Source: Clostridiales bacterium
GTDB lineage: Bacteria; Bacillota; Clostridia; Caldicoprobacterales; UBA3941
DNA length: 10,851 nucleotides
Assembly (NCBI GenBank): GCA_012522165.1
Contig: JAAYKZ010000106.1
Coordinates: 1 to 10,851 of the forward strand
Direction: 5' to 3'
Made by a program: the position numbers and the translations under genes. Numbering within the stretch: the stretch's first letter is position 1; every line of letters begins with the position of its first letter. Positions 1 through 5,913 of this stretch are shown here, in pieces. Under the pieces are notes generated by a model. That model was given only the letters and a program-made list of their open reading frames with translations, searched no databases and was not told the DNA's origin.

Positions 1-12
1 AAATTTTGCTTA

Positions 13-42
13 TTGACCATATGCGTTTATACATGGTAAAAT
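13..42 (+). promoter_or_regulatory. Probable early promoter P1
   Basis: A -35 box TTGACC (13-18) and a -10 box TAAAAT (37-42) are 18 bp apart, and the -10 is preceded by TGG, an extended -10 signal (TGn). It lies just upstream of the first gene, whose ribosome site AAAGGAGGT is at 59-67. The spacer contains GTTTATACA (25-33), which also occurs in the spacer of the second promoter at 2717-2725. This fits a sigma-A promoter for the replication genes; the transcription start is inferred to be near 49. Confidence 0.62.
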
Positions 43-73
43 ATAGTTAAGATTAATTAAAGGAGGTAATACC

Positions 74-337
74 ATGAAAAGCAGGGTTGTTACTGTTGGA
101 GTGTATTTAAACGATTATGAAAAGGTGGAAAATATGGGATTTAAGGAAGCAATAAGAATGATTTTATGCACTAAGGGGGATGTTTGCCGGGTAAATATAG
201 AGCCTATGGTTTACAAAGCTATTCGGGTGCCGGTTGAATGGGCTGTGGCATTAAAAACGTTTGCTGAAAAGGAAGAAATGACGGTGGTTAGTTATACTGC
301 CGGTCGTTTTTATTATCTGGTAAGGGGTGAAATATAA
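74..337 (+). CDS. Hypothetical early protein, 87 aa
   Basis: I do not recognise this protein. The ATG follows a strong ribosome site (AAAGGAGGT, 6-nt spacing), so the start is secure. The predicted product is soluble, of mixed charge, with no signal peptide or membrane segment. The second half (about residues 50-84) has an alternating beta-helix-beta feel: a strand around IRVPVEW, a helix rich in A/K/E, and a second strand ending in RFYYLV. It is the first gene of the early unit, directly upstream of the probable terminal protein, whose TTG start abuts its stop codon. Phi29-like phages often place small DNA-binding or replication-accessory proteins here (p4, p5, p6 or p17 in phi29), so a role in replication or gene control is possible, but I see no motif that proves it. 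Confidence 0.8.
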   Translation: MKSRVVTVGVYLNDYEKVENMGFKEAIRMILCTKGDVCRVNIEPMVYKAIRVPVEWAVALKTFAEKEEMTVVSYTAGRFYYLVRGEI

Positions 338-853
338 TTGTATAGACTTAGCAAGAAACAACGTGAAGAGTTAAGGCGGTTAACTCAGAAGGTTAATCGC
401 CGGATATTACAAGCGGAAAAGATATATCGAAAGGAAGGTCGCCGAATATTACCGGAAGAAGTGGTAGGAAAATATCAAACACGTGAACAATGGGAATTAC
501 CTTCCCGGCCCTTGTCCCGGTCAGTGCAGTTTAGGAGTAGGGGGGAATATTTGGAGAGGATAAGGTTTTTACGGTCCTTTGAAGGAAAAGCGGCTCGGCC
601 TACTATGACAGAATTTACAAAGTATCAAAGAGAAAAAGTAAAAGAAGCAATTAAAACTTCATTGGGTGTAGATATACCAAAGAAATTAGAAAAAAAACTT
701 GCCAAAATGTCAGCACCCCAATTGTCTAAGTTTTGGGAGCTATATTCGGAAAATGCCGTAAGAGCGGGGGTTCAATATAGTTCTGAAGCGGTTATGTCCG
801 AAACATTAGCGGAATTTTTTAGTGAAGATATAGATGCGTTAGTTGGGTTCTGA
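338..853 (+). CDS. Probable terminal protein (genome-linked replication primer)
   Basis: This is a 171-residue, very basic and helical protein lying directly before the protein-primed DNA polymerase, which is the position of gene 3 (terminal protein) in phi29. A terminal protein gives a Ser, Thr or Tyr hydroxyl that the polymerase uses to attach the first nucleotide, and it stays bound to the 5' ends of the genome. The N-terminal 35 residues are rich in Lys/Arg and would suit DNA binding; residues 95-145 look like helices; the C-terminal part holds several Ser, Thr and Tyr residues (Y147, S148, S149, S154, T156), one of which may be the priming residue. The start is TTG, immediately after the stop of the previous gene, with AAGGGGTGA about 9 nt upstream. 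It is shorter than phi29 p3 (266 aa). The assignment rests mainly on context, size and charge, not on a motif. Confidence 0.62.
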   Translation: MYRLSKKQREELRRLTQKVNRRILQAEKIYRKEGRRILPEEVVGKYQTREQWELPSRPLSRSVQFRSRGEYLERIRFLRSFEGKAARPTMTEFTKYQREKVKEAIKTSLGVDIPKKLEKKLAKMSAPQLSKFWELYSENAVRAGVQYSSEAVMSETLAEFFSEDIDALVGF

Positions 854-854
854 T

Positions 855-2711
855 ATGGCAAGCCGGGGAAAAACTATACAATTAGAGAATATGTATGTTG
901 CTGATTTTGAAACATGTGATGCTTGGCCCCCTGCGTCGCCGGATGAAATTCCGAATCAGCGGGTATGGTTGGCTGGCCATAAAAATTTATCTACTTTGGA
1001 AACAAAATATTTTACATCATTAGATGAGTTTATGAAAGATATATTGGCCCGAAAAAATAATGTTAATAGTGAAATAGCATTTCATAATTTAAAGTTTGAT
1101 GGATCTTATATTGTCCCTTGGTTATTGCGGAATGGTTATAAAGTTACTAAGAGTAAACCCAAAAAAGGAGAGTTTTCCGTTTTAATTGATGAACGTAACG
1201 CTTGGTATAGTATTACTATTCAAGTAACCAAGAAACGCCGGGTAGTAATATGGGATTCGTTAAAACTTTTTCCATGTGCATTGGAATACTTGCCGGATGA
1301 ATACGGAACACCAACACGGAAGGTTCAAGAAGATGAGGAATTTTATAAACAAATTCGGCCCATGGACCATAAACCTACGGAACGGGAATTAAAATATCTG
1401 GAGAATGATTTACAGGTACTGGCTGAAACACTACGGAAGCATATAGAAATTTATGGTTTACGGTTTATGAAAACCCAAGCTGGACAAGCATTTTATAATT
1501 TCGAACGTTCTTTTCCTGTTTGGAAAATGCGGTTTCCACCATTAGATTTGGAGATTGATCAAAAAATAAGAAAAGGCTACTGGGGAGGTTTAGCTCATGT
1601 TAATAAAAAATATAAAGAAAAGGATTGTTTTAATATTGGGGTATATGATATAAACAGTAGTTATCCTTATCAGTTAGCAAGTCGTAAAATGCCGTTTGGG
1701 TATCCAATTATTACGGAAGGTCCACCGGATATGTCTAAATTTTGGGTGGCCGAAGCCTTAGTTATGTTTGATTTAAAATTAAACTGTGTACCTTGCATAC
1801 CTACAAAGGCAATTATTGAAAATAAGCCAATTACTACGGAACATTGGTTAGAAGCAAGTAATGGGGTTGTTAGAATGGTTTTTTGTAATATTGATTATTT
1901 AACTATTTTGGAAAGTTACAATTTTAAATTAATAAAATGGGAGTGGGTTATACTTTGGCCATGGAAGGTTCATCGGGAATTAAGAAACTTTATCTATCAA
2001 AATAATGAAATAAAAATTAGAAATAAGGAATTGGATAAAAAGGAAAAAGATCCGGTTTTACGTCAAGAATATTTAACCAAAAGTAATCGGGTCAAAATTG
2101 ATAATAACGCTTTTTATGGTAAATTTGGGGAGGAAATAATTAAAAAAGGTAAAACACCTTATTTAGAACATGGGGAAGTTGTTTATAAATGTGATAGATT
2201 AGAAATTTTATCGGAACGTAAACGCCGTTTTCTTCCTTTGGCTATTGGGGTTACCGCCTGGGGCCGAAGGCAATTAGTGCAATTGGCAAATATCTTAGGT
2301 GAACATTTTTTATATTGTGATACTGATAGTATTCATTTTTTACGGGATGGAGGAGAAGAGAAAATTAAAAAAGCGGTCCAGGAAGGAATACTTGTAATTG
2401 ATGATATACGTTTAGGAGCCTGGAAGCATGAAGGCAATTTCGAATGGGGTCGTTATTTGCGTCCCAAATGCTACATGGAAGGTAATCTAAGTAAAAAATA
2501 TTTTGAAGTTACTTGTGCTGGGTTGCCTGCCGATAAACACAGTGGGCGGGGAAGCAAAAAACGGTCCTGTTGCACTCCTGAAAATTTTTATATTGGTTTG
2601 GTTATACCGGGGGGTAATGGAAAATTACGGACCATAAGAACACCTACGGGTAATAAACTAGTTCCAGTTGACTACGAAATAAAAGAAACATATTCTTTGT
2701 TTAGTGGTTGA
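855..2711 (+). CDS. Protein-primed family B DNA polymerase (phi29 type)
   Basis: This enzyme replicates the linear genome, starting from the terminal protein and displacing the non-template strand. From the ATG at 855 it is 618 aa (phi29: 572). The 3'-5' exonuclease motifs are complete: D17/E19 (Exo I, DFET), N78 and D82 in HNLKFDG (Exo II), and Y181/D185 in YLENDL (Exo III). A YWGG motif near 242 matches the YxGG linker motif. Polymerase motifs are D265 in DINSSYP (A), K414-N418 with FYGKFG (B) and D489/D491 in YCDTDS (C), followed by K538-C-Y540, the KxY motif. The extra region between A and B would hold the TPR insertions. The upstream TTG at 843 is possible, but the ATG two bases after the previous stop is the better start by length and suggests translational coupling, since no strong ribosome site is present. 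The stop codon overlaps the -35 box of the next promoter. Confidence 0.97.
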   Translation: MASRGKTIQLENMYVADFETCDAWPPASPDEIPNQRVWLAGHKNLSTLETKYFTSLDEFMKDILARKNNVNSEIAFHNLKFDGSYIVPWLLRNGYKVTKSKPKKGEFSVLIDERNAWYSITIQVTKKRRVVIWDSLKLFPCALEYLPDEYGTPTRKVQEDEEFYKQIRPMDHKPTERELKYLENDLQVLAETLRKHIEIYGLRFMKTQAGQAFYNFERSFPVWKMRFPPLDLEIDQKIRKGYWGGLAHVNKKYKEKDCFNIGVYDINSSYPYQLASRKMPFGYPIITEGPPDMSKFWVAEALVMFDLKLNCVPCIPTKAIIENKPITTEHWLEASNGVVRMVFCNIDYLTILESYNFKLIKWEWVILWPWKVHRELRNFIYQNNEIKIRNKELDKKEKDPVLRQEYLTKSNRVKIDNNAFYGKFGEEIIKKGKTPYLEHGEVVYKCDRLEILSERKRRFLPLAIGVTAWGRRQLVQLANILGEHFLYCDTDSIHFLRDGGEEKIKKAVQEGILVIDDIRLGAWKHEGNFEWGRYLRPKCYMEGNLSKKYFEVTCAGLPADKHSGRGSKKRSCCTPENFYIGLVIPGGNGKLRTIRTPTGNKLVPVDYEIKETYSLFSG

Positions 2712-2736
2712 CAAGTGTTTATACACTTGCTATAAT
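2708..2736 (+). promoter_or_regulatory. Consensus sigma-A promoter P2
   Basis: A perfect TTGACA (2708-2713) and a perfect TATAAT (2731-2736) are separated by exactly 17 bp, with TGC before the -10 (extended -10). It overlaps the stop codon of the polymerase gene and faces the ssDNA-binding protein, M23 peptidase and amidase genes. As the strongest visible promoter match, it can be expected to give high or early expression unless it is repressed. Confidence 0.88.
2712..2729. promoter_or_regulatory. Palindrome inside promoter P2, candidate operator
   Basis: CAAGTGT (2712-2718) and ACACTTG (2723-2729) form a perfect 7-bp inverted repeat around a 4-bp centre, filling nearly the whole spacer between the -35 and -10 boxes. 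A dimeric regulator bound here would block RNA polymerase. The central GTTTATACA also occurs in P1, though the flanks there are only weakly symmetric. No repressor gene is recognisable in the window; the regulator could be the 87-residue protein, a protein from outside the window, or a host factor. There is no T-run after the repeat, so it is not a terminator. Confidence 0.55.
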
Positions 2737-2758
2737 ATACCAAAGGGGGTGATTAATA

Positions 2759-2845
2759 ATTCGCCGAATATTGAAAAGATGGTTTCAAGAGTTGGTATTT
2801 CAATTGGGGAAACACAATCATTTTAAATGGAAAGGAGGAATATGA
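2759..2845 (+). CDS. Possible 28-residue leader ORF with an ATT start
   Basis: After promoter P2 the leader has an almost ideal ribosome site, AAAGGGGGTGATT (2742-2754), but no ATG at the right distance. An open frame with ATT at 2759 (7 nt from the site; ATA at 2756 is the alternative) runs 28 codons to the TGA at 2843, just before the ATG of the next gene. The peptide would be basic and aromatic (starting RRILKRWFQEL, ending in KWKGGI). A second short frame, from GTG at 2749 to TAA at 2824 (25 codons), is also open, but its start lies inside the ribosome site. Either could be translated, or the site could serve a translation-coupling leader. ATT starts are rare, so confidence is low. Confidence 0.3.
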   Translation: MRRILKRWFQELVFQLGKHNHFKWKGGI

Positions 2846-2847
2846 TA

Positions 2848-3189
2848 ATGAGTTTAAAAGATAGGGCTAAATTAATATCAAACCGGGAAATAATTGAATT
2901 TATGGAAGGCCGGGAAAAGGGCAAAATTAATGAATTAATAAGTCGTATTACTCATATTATTGATTACGGCTTTATTAATTCTGAAAATGGACCCTTTGTT
3001 GTGTTTATTGTTCGGGAAGAAGCTAATAAATTTTATTTTGGTGGCCAGGTCTTAACGGACATGCTCCGGGAATTAGATGATTATAAGGATGATATTCGAA
3101 AAGAGGGTTTACCCATGCTTTTGGAGTGTCGTATATCCAAAAAAGGCCGGCCCTATTATGCACCCATTTTTTACCCTGAGGATGAGTAA
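2848..3189 (+). CDS. Probable single-stranded DNA-binding protein (replication accessory)
   Basis: This 113-residue acidic protein is probably the phage ssDNA-binding protein, which would protect the strand displaced by the polymerase (phi29 p5 does this). The evidence is its place next to the replication genes, its size, and a predicted beta-rich central part consistent with an OB-like fold: a strand at the sequence around YGFINSENGPFVVFIV, the phrase KFYFGGQVLTDML, and a C-terminal strand pair around KKGRPYYAPIFYP followed by an acidic PEDE end. Acidic tails are common in SSBs. The frame opens with an ATG at 2827, but that lies before the ribosome site AAAGGAGG (2831-2838); ATG 2848, 9 nt after the site, is the best start and gives MSLKDRAKL. 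The family call is by resemblance, so an unrelated small replication protein cannot be ruled out. Confidence 0.62.
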   Translation: MSLKDRAKLISNREIIEFMEGREKGKINELISRITHIIDYGFINSENGPFVVFIVREEANKFYFGGQVLTDMLRELDDYKDDIRKEGLPMLLECRISKKGRPYYAPIFYPEDE

Positions 3190-3192
3190 CTA

Positions 3193-3666
3193 ATGACTGT
3201 AGTTGAATTTTATTTGTCGTTAAATAAAAATCTGTATATATCATCACGTTACGGATGGCGATTAACGCCGGTTCCGGGTTACCACAGGGGAACGGACATT
3301 GCCGGGGTGGGGGAAGGTTTCCCCACTCCGGTCCCTTCTGCCTCAAAAATTATTATTTCCGGATATGATCCAGTCGGATGGGGTAATTATGTTAGGTTTC
3401 AGCAAATCGGATCGAATTACTCCATTTTAATAGCTCATTTACAAGAACGTCTGGTTGAAGCCGGGCAAACTGTAGAAGCTATGACCAATATTGGAGGTAT
3501 GGGTCAAACTGGATTTGCTACTGGGGTTCATTGGCATATTGAAGTTTGGACCAATGACGGATCCCGGGTCAATCCGGAAACATGGCCCCTTCACGGTCGA
3601 AGAGTAAGTCCGTTCCAAGTTATTAGCTATGGAAAACGAAATGTCTTAAGGAGGAGAAATAAATGA
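3193..3666 (+). CDS. M23-family (LytM-type) peptidoglycan endopeptidase
   Basis: A 157-residue zinc metallopeptidase consisting of little more than the catalytic domain. M23 enzymes cut peptide cross-links in the cell wall. The motifs are visible: H31 and D35 in HRGTD (HxxxD, zinc ligands), H82 in IAHLQ (catalytic His), and H113/H115 in VHWHIEV (HxH, catalytic and zinc). There is no signal peptide or wall-binding domain, so export must depend on a holin, or the protein is carried in the virion. In phi29 an M23 domain is part of gp13, the tail-tip hydrolase, together with a lysozyme domain; here it stands alone, on the replication strand, joined by a 4-bp ATGA overlap to the amidase gene. That pairing suggests lysis, but an entry role remains possible. 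The ribosome site is weak (GAGG, about 11 nt upstream), implying coupling to the gene before. Confidence 0.92.
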   Translation: MTVVEFYLSLNKNLYISSRYGWRLTPVPGYHRGTDIAGVGEGFPTPVPSASKIIISGYDPVGWGNYVRFQQIGSNYSILIAHLQERLVEAGQTVEAMTNIGGMGQTGFATGVHWHIEVWTNDGSRVNPETWPLHGRRVSPFQVISYGKRNVLRRRNK

Positions 3667-4385
3667 ATTTGAGTTCGTTTCCTTATAAGGTGATAGATTA
3701 TAAGTTAAAAATGAATTTGAATGATATGGCCGATTTAAAACCAAAGGATATAAAGTATTGCGTCTGGCATCATGAAGGTGCTTCAAAAGATACTGACAGT
3801 TCAGCTAAACAAATAAATGATTATCACCGTAACGTCAAGGGTTGGGCCGGAATTGGATATCATGGTGTTATTAGGCACAATGGGAATTTGGAATTAGGCC
3901 GTCCTCTTACTAAATGCGGAGTTCATGTCGGTCAACCTGGAAATAGTCAAAGTATAGGATATTGTATAACAGGTAATTTTAGTTTGGTTAAATTACAAGA
4001 AGTCCGGCCTATCCAATTTGATGCCGCTGTAAGATTGGCTGTAATAGTTTCATTAACTTATCCGGGGATTAAACACGTTCCACACCGGGATTTACATCCG
4101 TCTGAATGTCCGGGTAAGCTATTTCCCTGGAAAGAGTTTATACGGGAACATGACATTTTACTTAATAAAGAAAAAAATAAAAAATCTATTCTATACTGCG
4201 TTCAAGTAGGAGCTTTTGCTATTCGTGATAATGCATTACGCCTTCGAGATAAATTTAAAGCAGGTCCTATCACATTTAGCACCGGGGAGAAAATGGATTT
4301 AACGGATGCGTTTATTATAGAAAAAAAGCCGGGTTCTTTTATTATGCCGGGTTCTTTTATTATAGAAAAAAAGCCGGGTTCTTAG
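3663..4385 (+). CDS. N-acetylmuramoyl-L-alanine amidase endolysin with SPOR-like C-terminus
   Basis: The 240-residue protein has an Amidase_2/T7-lysozyme domain (about residues 30-160) that cuts the bond between N-acetylmuramic acid and L-alanine. The expected zinc ligands are H36, H141 (in PHRDLHP) and C149 (ECPG); Y66 in GYHGVI fits the catalytic Tyr of T7 lysozyme. Residues 176-225 begin with LYCVQVGAF and contain DNALRLRDKFKA, like a SPOR peptidoglycan-binding domain, although shorter than usual. The last 25 residues repeat PGSF and IIEKKPGS and are made by duplicated terminator DNA. The start ATG overlaps the M23 stop (ATGA) and has AAGGAGG 8 nt upstream. It is the last gene on this strand. 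With the M23 enzyme it would attack the wall at two bonds. No signal peptide is seen, so it is presumably holin-dependent. Confidence 0.94.
   Translation: MNLSSFPYKVIDYKLKMNLNDMADLKPKDIKYCVWHHEGASKDTDSSAKQINDYHRNVKGWAGIGYHGVIRHNGNLELGRPLTKCGVHVGQPGNSQSIGYCITGNFSLVKLQEVRPIQFDAAVRLAVIVSLTYPGIKHVPHRDLHPSECPGKLFPWKEFIREHDILLNKEKNKKSILYCVQVGAFAIRDNALRLRDKFKAGPITFSTGEKMDLTDAFIIEKKPGSFIMPGSFIIEKKPGS
4311..4383 (+). repeat. Tandem and direct repeats copying the terminator arm
   Basis: A 28-bp stretch (4311-4338) is repeated exactly at 4356-4383, 45 bp (15 codons) further on. Within it, an 18-bp unit beginning GCCGGGTTCTTTTATTAT occurs twice head to tail (4328-4345 and 4346-4363), and its first 11 bp occur a third time at 4373-4383. 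The repeats are in frame and encode the alternating PGSFI and IIEKKPGS end of the amidase. All three GCCGGG copies can pair with the single CCCGGC at 4387-4392. Confidence 0.9.
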
Positions 4386-4400
4386 GCCCGGCTCTTTTTT
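4366..4400. terminator. Bidirectional terminator between converging operons
   Basis: GCCGGG (4373-4378) and CCCGGC (4387-4392) form a GC-rich stem with an 8-nt loop. It is preceded by seven A (4366-4372) and followed by six T (4395-4400), so on either strand the hairpin is followed by a U-run. The amidase stop codon (4383-4385) sits in the loop, and the tail-knob gene on the other strand ends at 4399. This matches the role of the TD1-type terminator that separates convergent early and late units in phi29. Confidence 0.88.
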
Positions 4401-5844
4401 ATATTACTCTTATGCCATTATCAAATAAACGGTTTATTTCCTGTATGGCCCAAAGTGGTACGGTTCCATCACTACTTACAGAACACCCTTGCGTTTGTAT
4501 AAACCCATTTGACGGGAAGGTTAAAGCTTTGAACATATTACACGGGTAACCAAGCTCTGCATTTACTGTAGTGGCATTATCTACATGAGTTTTAATTACT
4601 AACTGCCAAAACCGTTGATTGAAATGAGGAACTAAAGCGGTCCCCAGGAACGCCGGGGGGTTCGATTGTTGATGACGGGCATCGTTTATATGTGCATAGG
4701 TTGTCGCCAAACTACTAATTCCTTTAGTTACCATACCGCTACCCATAACGGCCCCCAGGCCCCCGGTAGATAAAGCGGTCCCTGCTCCTACCAGGATATT
4801 GGCCACATCGCCTAACATGCCTATCGCAAGGGTATTTTGGTTTTGGGATATATAAGTTTCCATTGGGTCCGAAATAACTGGAATACTGGTTATCGAGCTA
4901 CCACGTACTGATAAATTAAAGGGTTTATTGTTTCCATCTACCAGCATATAATTAGCGGCTCCGGAATAAATATCTACATCTTGACGAAGTGCAAGGCCGG
5001 AAACGTATAATAATTCATCGGGAATTGATATAATTCCAGCTTCCGGAATGACTAACAAGACAGAATGTTTTACTTTAGTAAGGTTGGGAGGTATAGTTAG
5101 CGTAACCCTGGTAGTTACCCGGTTGACGGTTGAATCGGTATTCTGAATAAATTTAAAGCCGGTAACATCAGTCGAAGTGCCACCCCGAAAAACGGGTAAT
5201 ATACCACTACTTAAACCGGAAGTATCAAAATATGGCACCGAATACATAGTAACAATATTATCTGGTTGGCCCCCGGTTAACGCTGTTAAAAGAGTAGTAA
5301 TTGCGGTATCATTAGTCCAATTGTTAACATCATACTCCCGGACAAAAAAGTTATTAATGGAAGGTTGGACCGGAACATTAGAAAAACTTTCCCCACTATA
5401 CCGGCGTACTTGAACTACCAACACCCGTTTATTTGGGTTTCCTATACTATATTCGGTTCGGATTATATCATTATATGGTTGAGTACTACCTAAGTAAGGG
5501 TCAAATAAATTGGTGGGTACAGGAGAACGGACCACAAATTGATTACCTAAATTAAGTTTATCTAACCAGGTTCGAAGAGGGTCCACTTCATAATAAAATC
5601 TAAATCTTATATTCCCTCCTCTTTCTTCAATATTGGTAATCCATGCATAAAGCACCACATTTTCTCTGCTAATACTCATATAATTAGCCCGTGTTGCTTC
5701 TGTAAAACTACATTGTAGGTCAACAAAACCTTGTTTAAGGTCCATATTCCGAGGAGTTGTGTCGTATGGTTCCCCTACGGCACTAATACTATTGGAATAA
5801 TATGGATAATAATAAGGGTTTTTATATAGTTGTACCCTGTTCAT
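4399..5844 (-). CDS. Tail knob (distal tail tube) protein, phi29 gp9-like
   Basis: At 481 aa it is shorter than phi29 gp9 (599) but shows the same landmarks. The N-terminal part has YYEVDPLRTWLDKL (residues 84-97; gp9 has a similar FEIDVLQTW). Residues 338-380 are a Gly/Ala/Leu-rich hydrophobic stretch, matching the gp9 membrane-active loops that plug the tube and open in the target membrane. The C-terminus ends with IQEINRLFDNGIRVI, close to the gp9 end. The hexameric product would form the end of the short tail and the exit channel for DNA. It is the last gene of the leftward unit, separated from the capsid gene by 69 bp that hold a hairpin. The ATG has a modest ribosome site (AAAGGCGGTG). 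Confidence 0.92.
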   Translation of the reverse strand: MNRVQLYKNPYYYPYYSNSISAVGEPYDTTPRNMDLKQGFVDLQCSFTEATRANYMSISRENVVLYAWITNIEERGGNIRFRFYYEVDPLRTWLDKLNLGNQFVVRSPVPTNLFDPYLGSTQPYNDIIRTEYSIGNPNKRVLVVQVRRYSGESFSNVPVQPSINNFFVREYDVNNWTNDTAITTLLTALTGGQPDNIVTMYSVPYFDTSGLSSGILPVFRGGTSTDVTGFKFIQNTDSTVNRVTTRVTLTIPPNLTKVKHSVLLVIPEAGIISIPDELLYVSGLALRQDVDIYSGAANYMLVDGNNKPFNLSVRGSSITSIPVISDPMETYISQNQNTLAIGMLGDVANILVGAGTALSTGGLGAVMGSGMVTKGISSLATTYAHINDARHQQSNPPAFLGTALVPHFNQRFWQLVIKTHVDNATTVNAELGYPCNMFKALTFPSNGFIQTQGCSVSSDGTVPLWAIQEINRLFDNGIRVI

Positions 5845-5860
5845 AATTTCACCGCCTTTT

Positions 5861-5894
5861 GGAAAAATATGGGGAAGGATTGGTTACCTTCCCC
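5861..5894 (-). terminator. Hairpin with T-run between capsid and tail-knob genes
   Basis: GGGGAAGG (5871-5878) and CCTTCCCC (5887-5894) form a perfect 8-bp stem with an 8-nt loop. On the minus strand it is followed by ATATTTTTCC (5870-5861). It lies in the gap between the capsid stop (5914) and the tail-knob start (5844). It looks like a weak intrinsic terminator, which would let most transcripts end after the capsid gene and keep the knob at a lower level, or a stabilising 3' end for capsid mRNA. The T-run is short and interrupted. Confidence 0.5.
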
Positions 5895-5913
5895 ACACAC
5901 CAAAACCAGGAAG

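Noticed and set aside
2712..2729. Palindrome as an intrinsic terminator of the polymerase transcript
   Set aside because: The stem is AT-rich and short and no T-run follows; its exact fit between -35 and -10 boxes favours an operator.
3023..3346. Open frame of 107 codons on the minus strand
   Set aside because: It runs antisense to the SSB and M23 genes, both of which have good evidence; it has no ribosome site and an unlikely composition.
4311..4400. CRISPR-like or transposon-end repeat
   Set aside because: The copies are directly tandem without unique spacers, are in frame with the amidase, and are explained by duplication of the terminator arm.
5177..5413. Open frame of 78 codons on the plus strand
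   Set aside because: Antisense shadow inside the tail-knob gene, whose homology to gp9 is clear.
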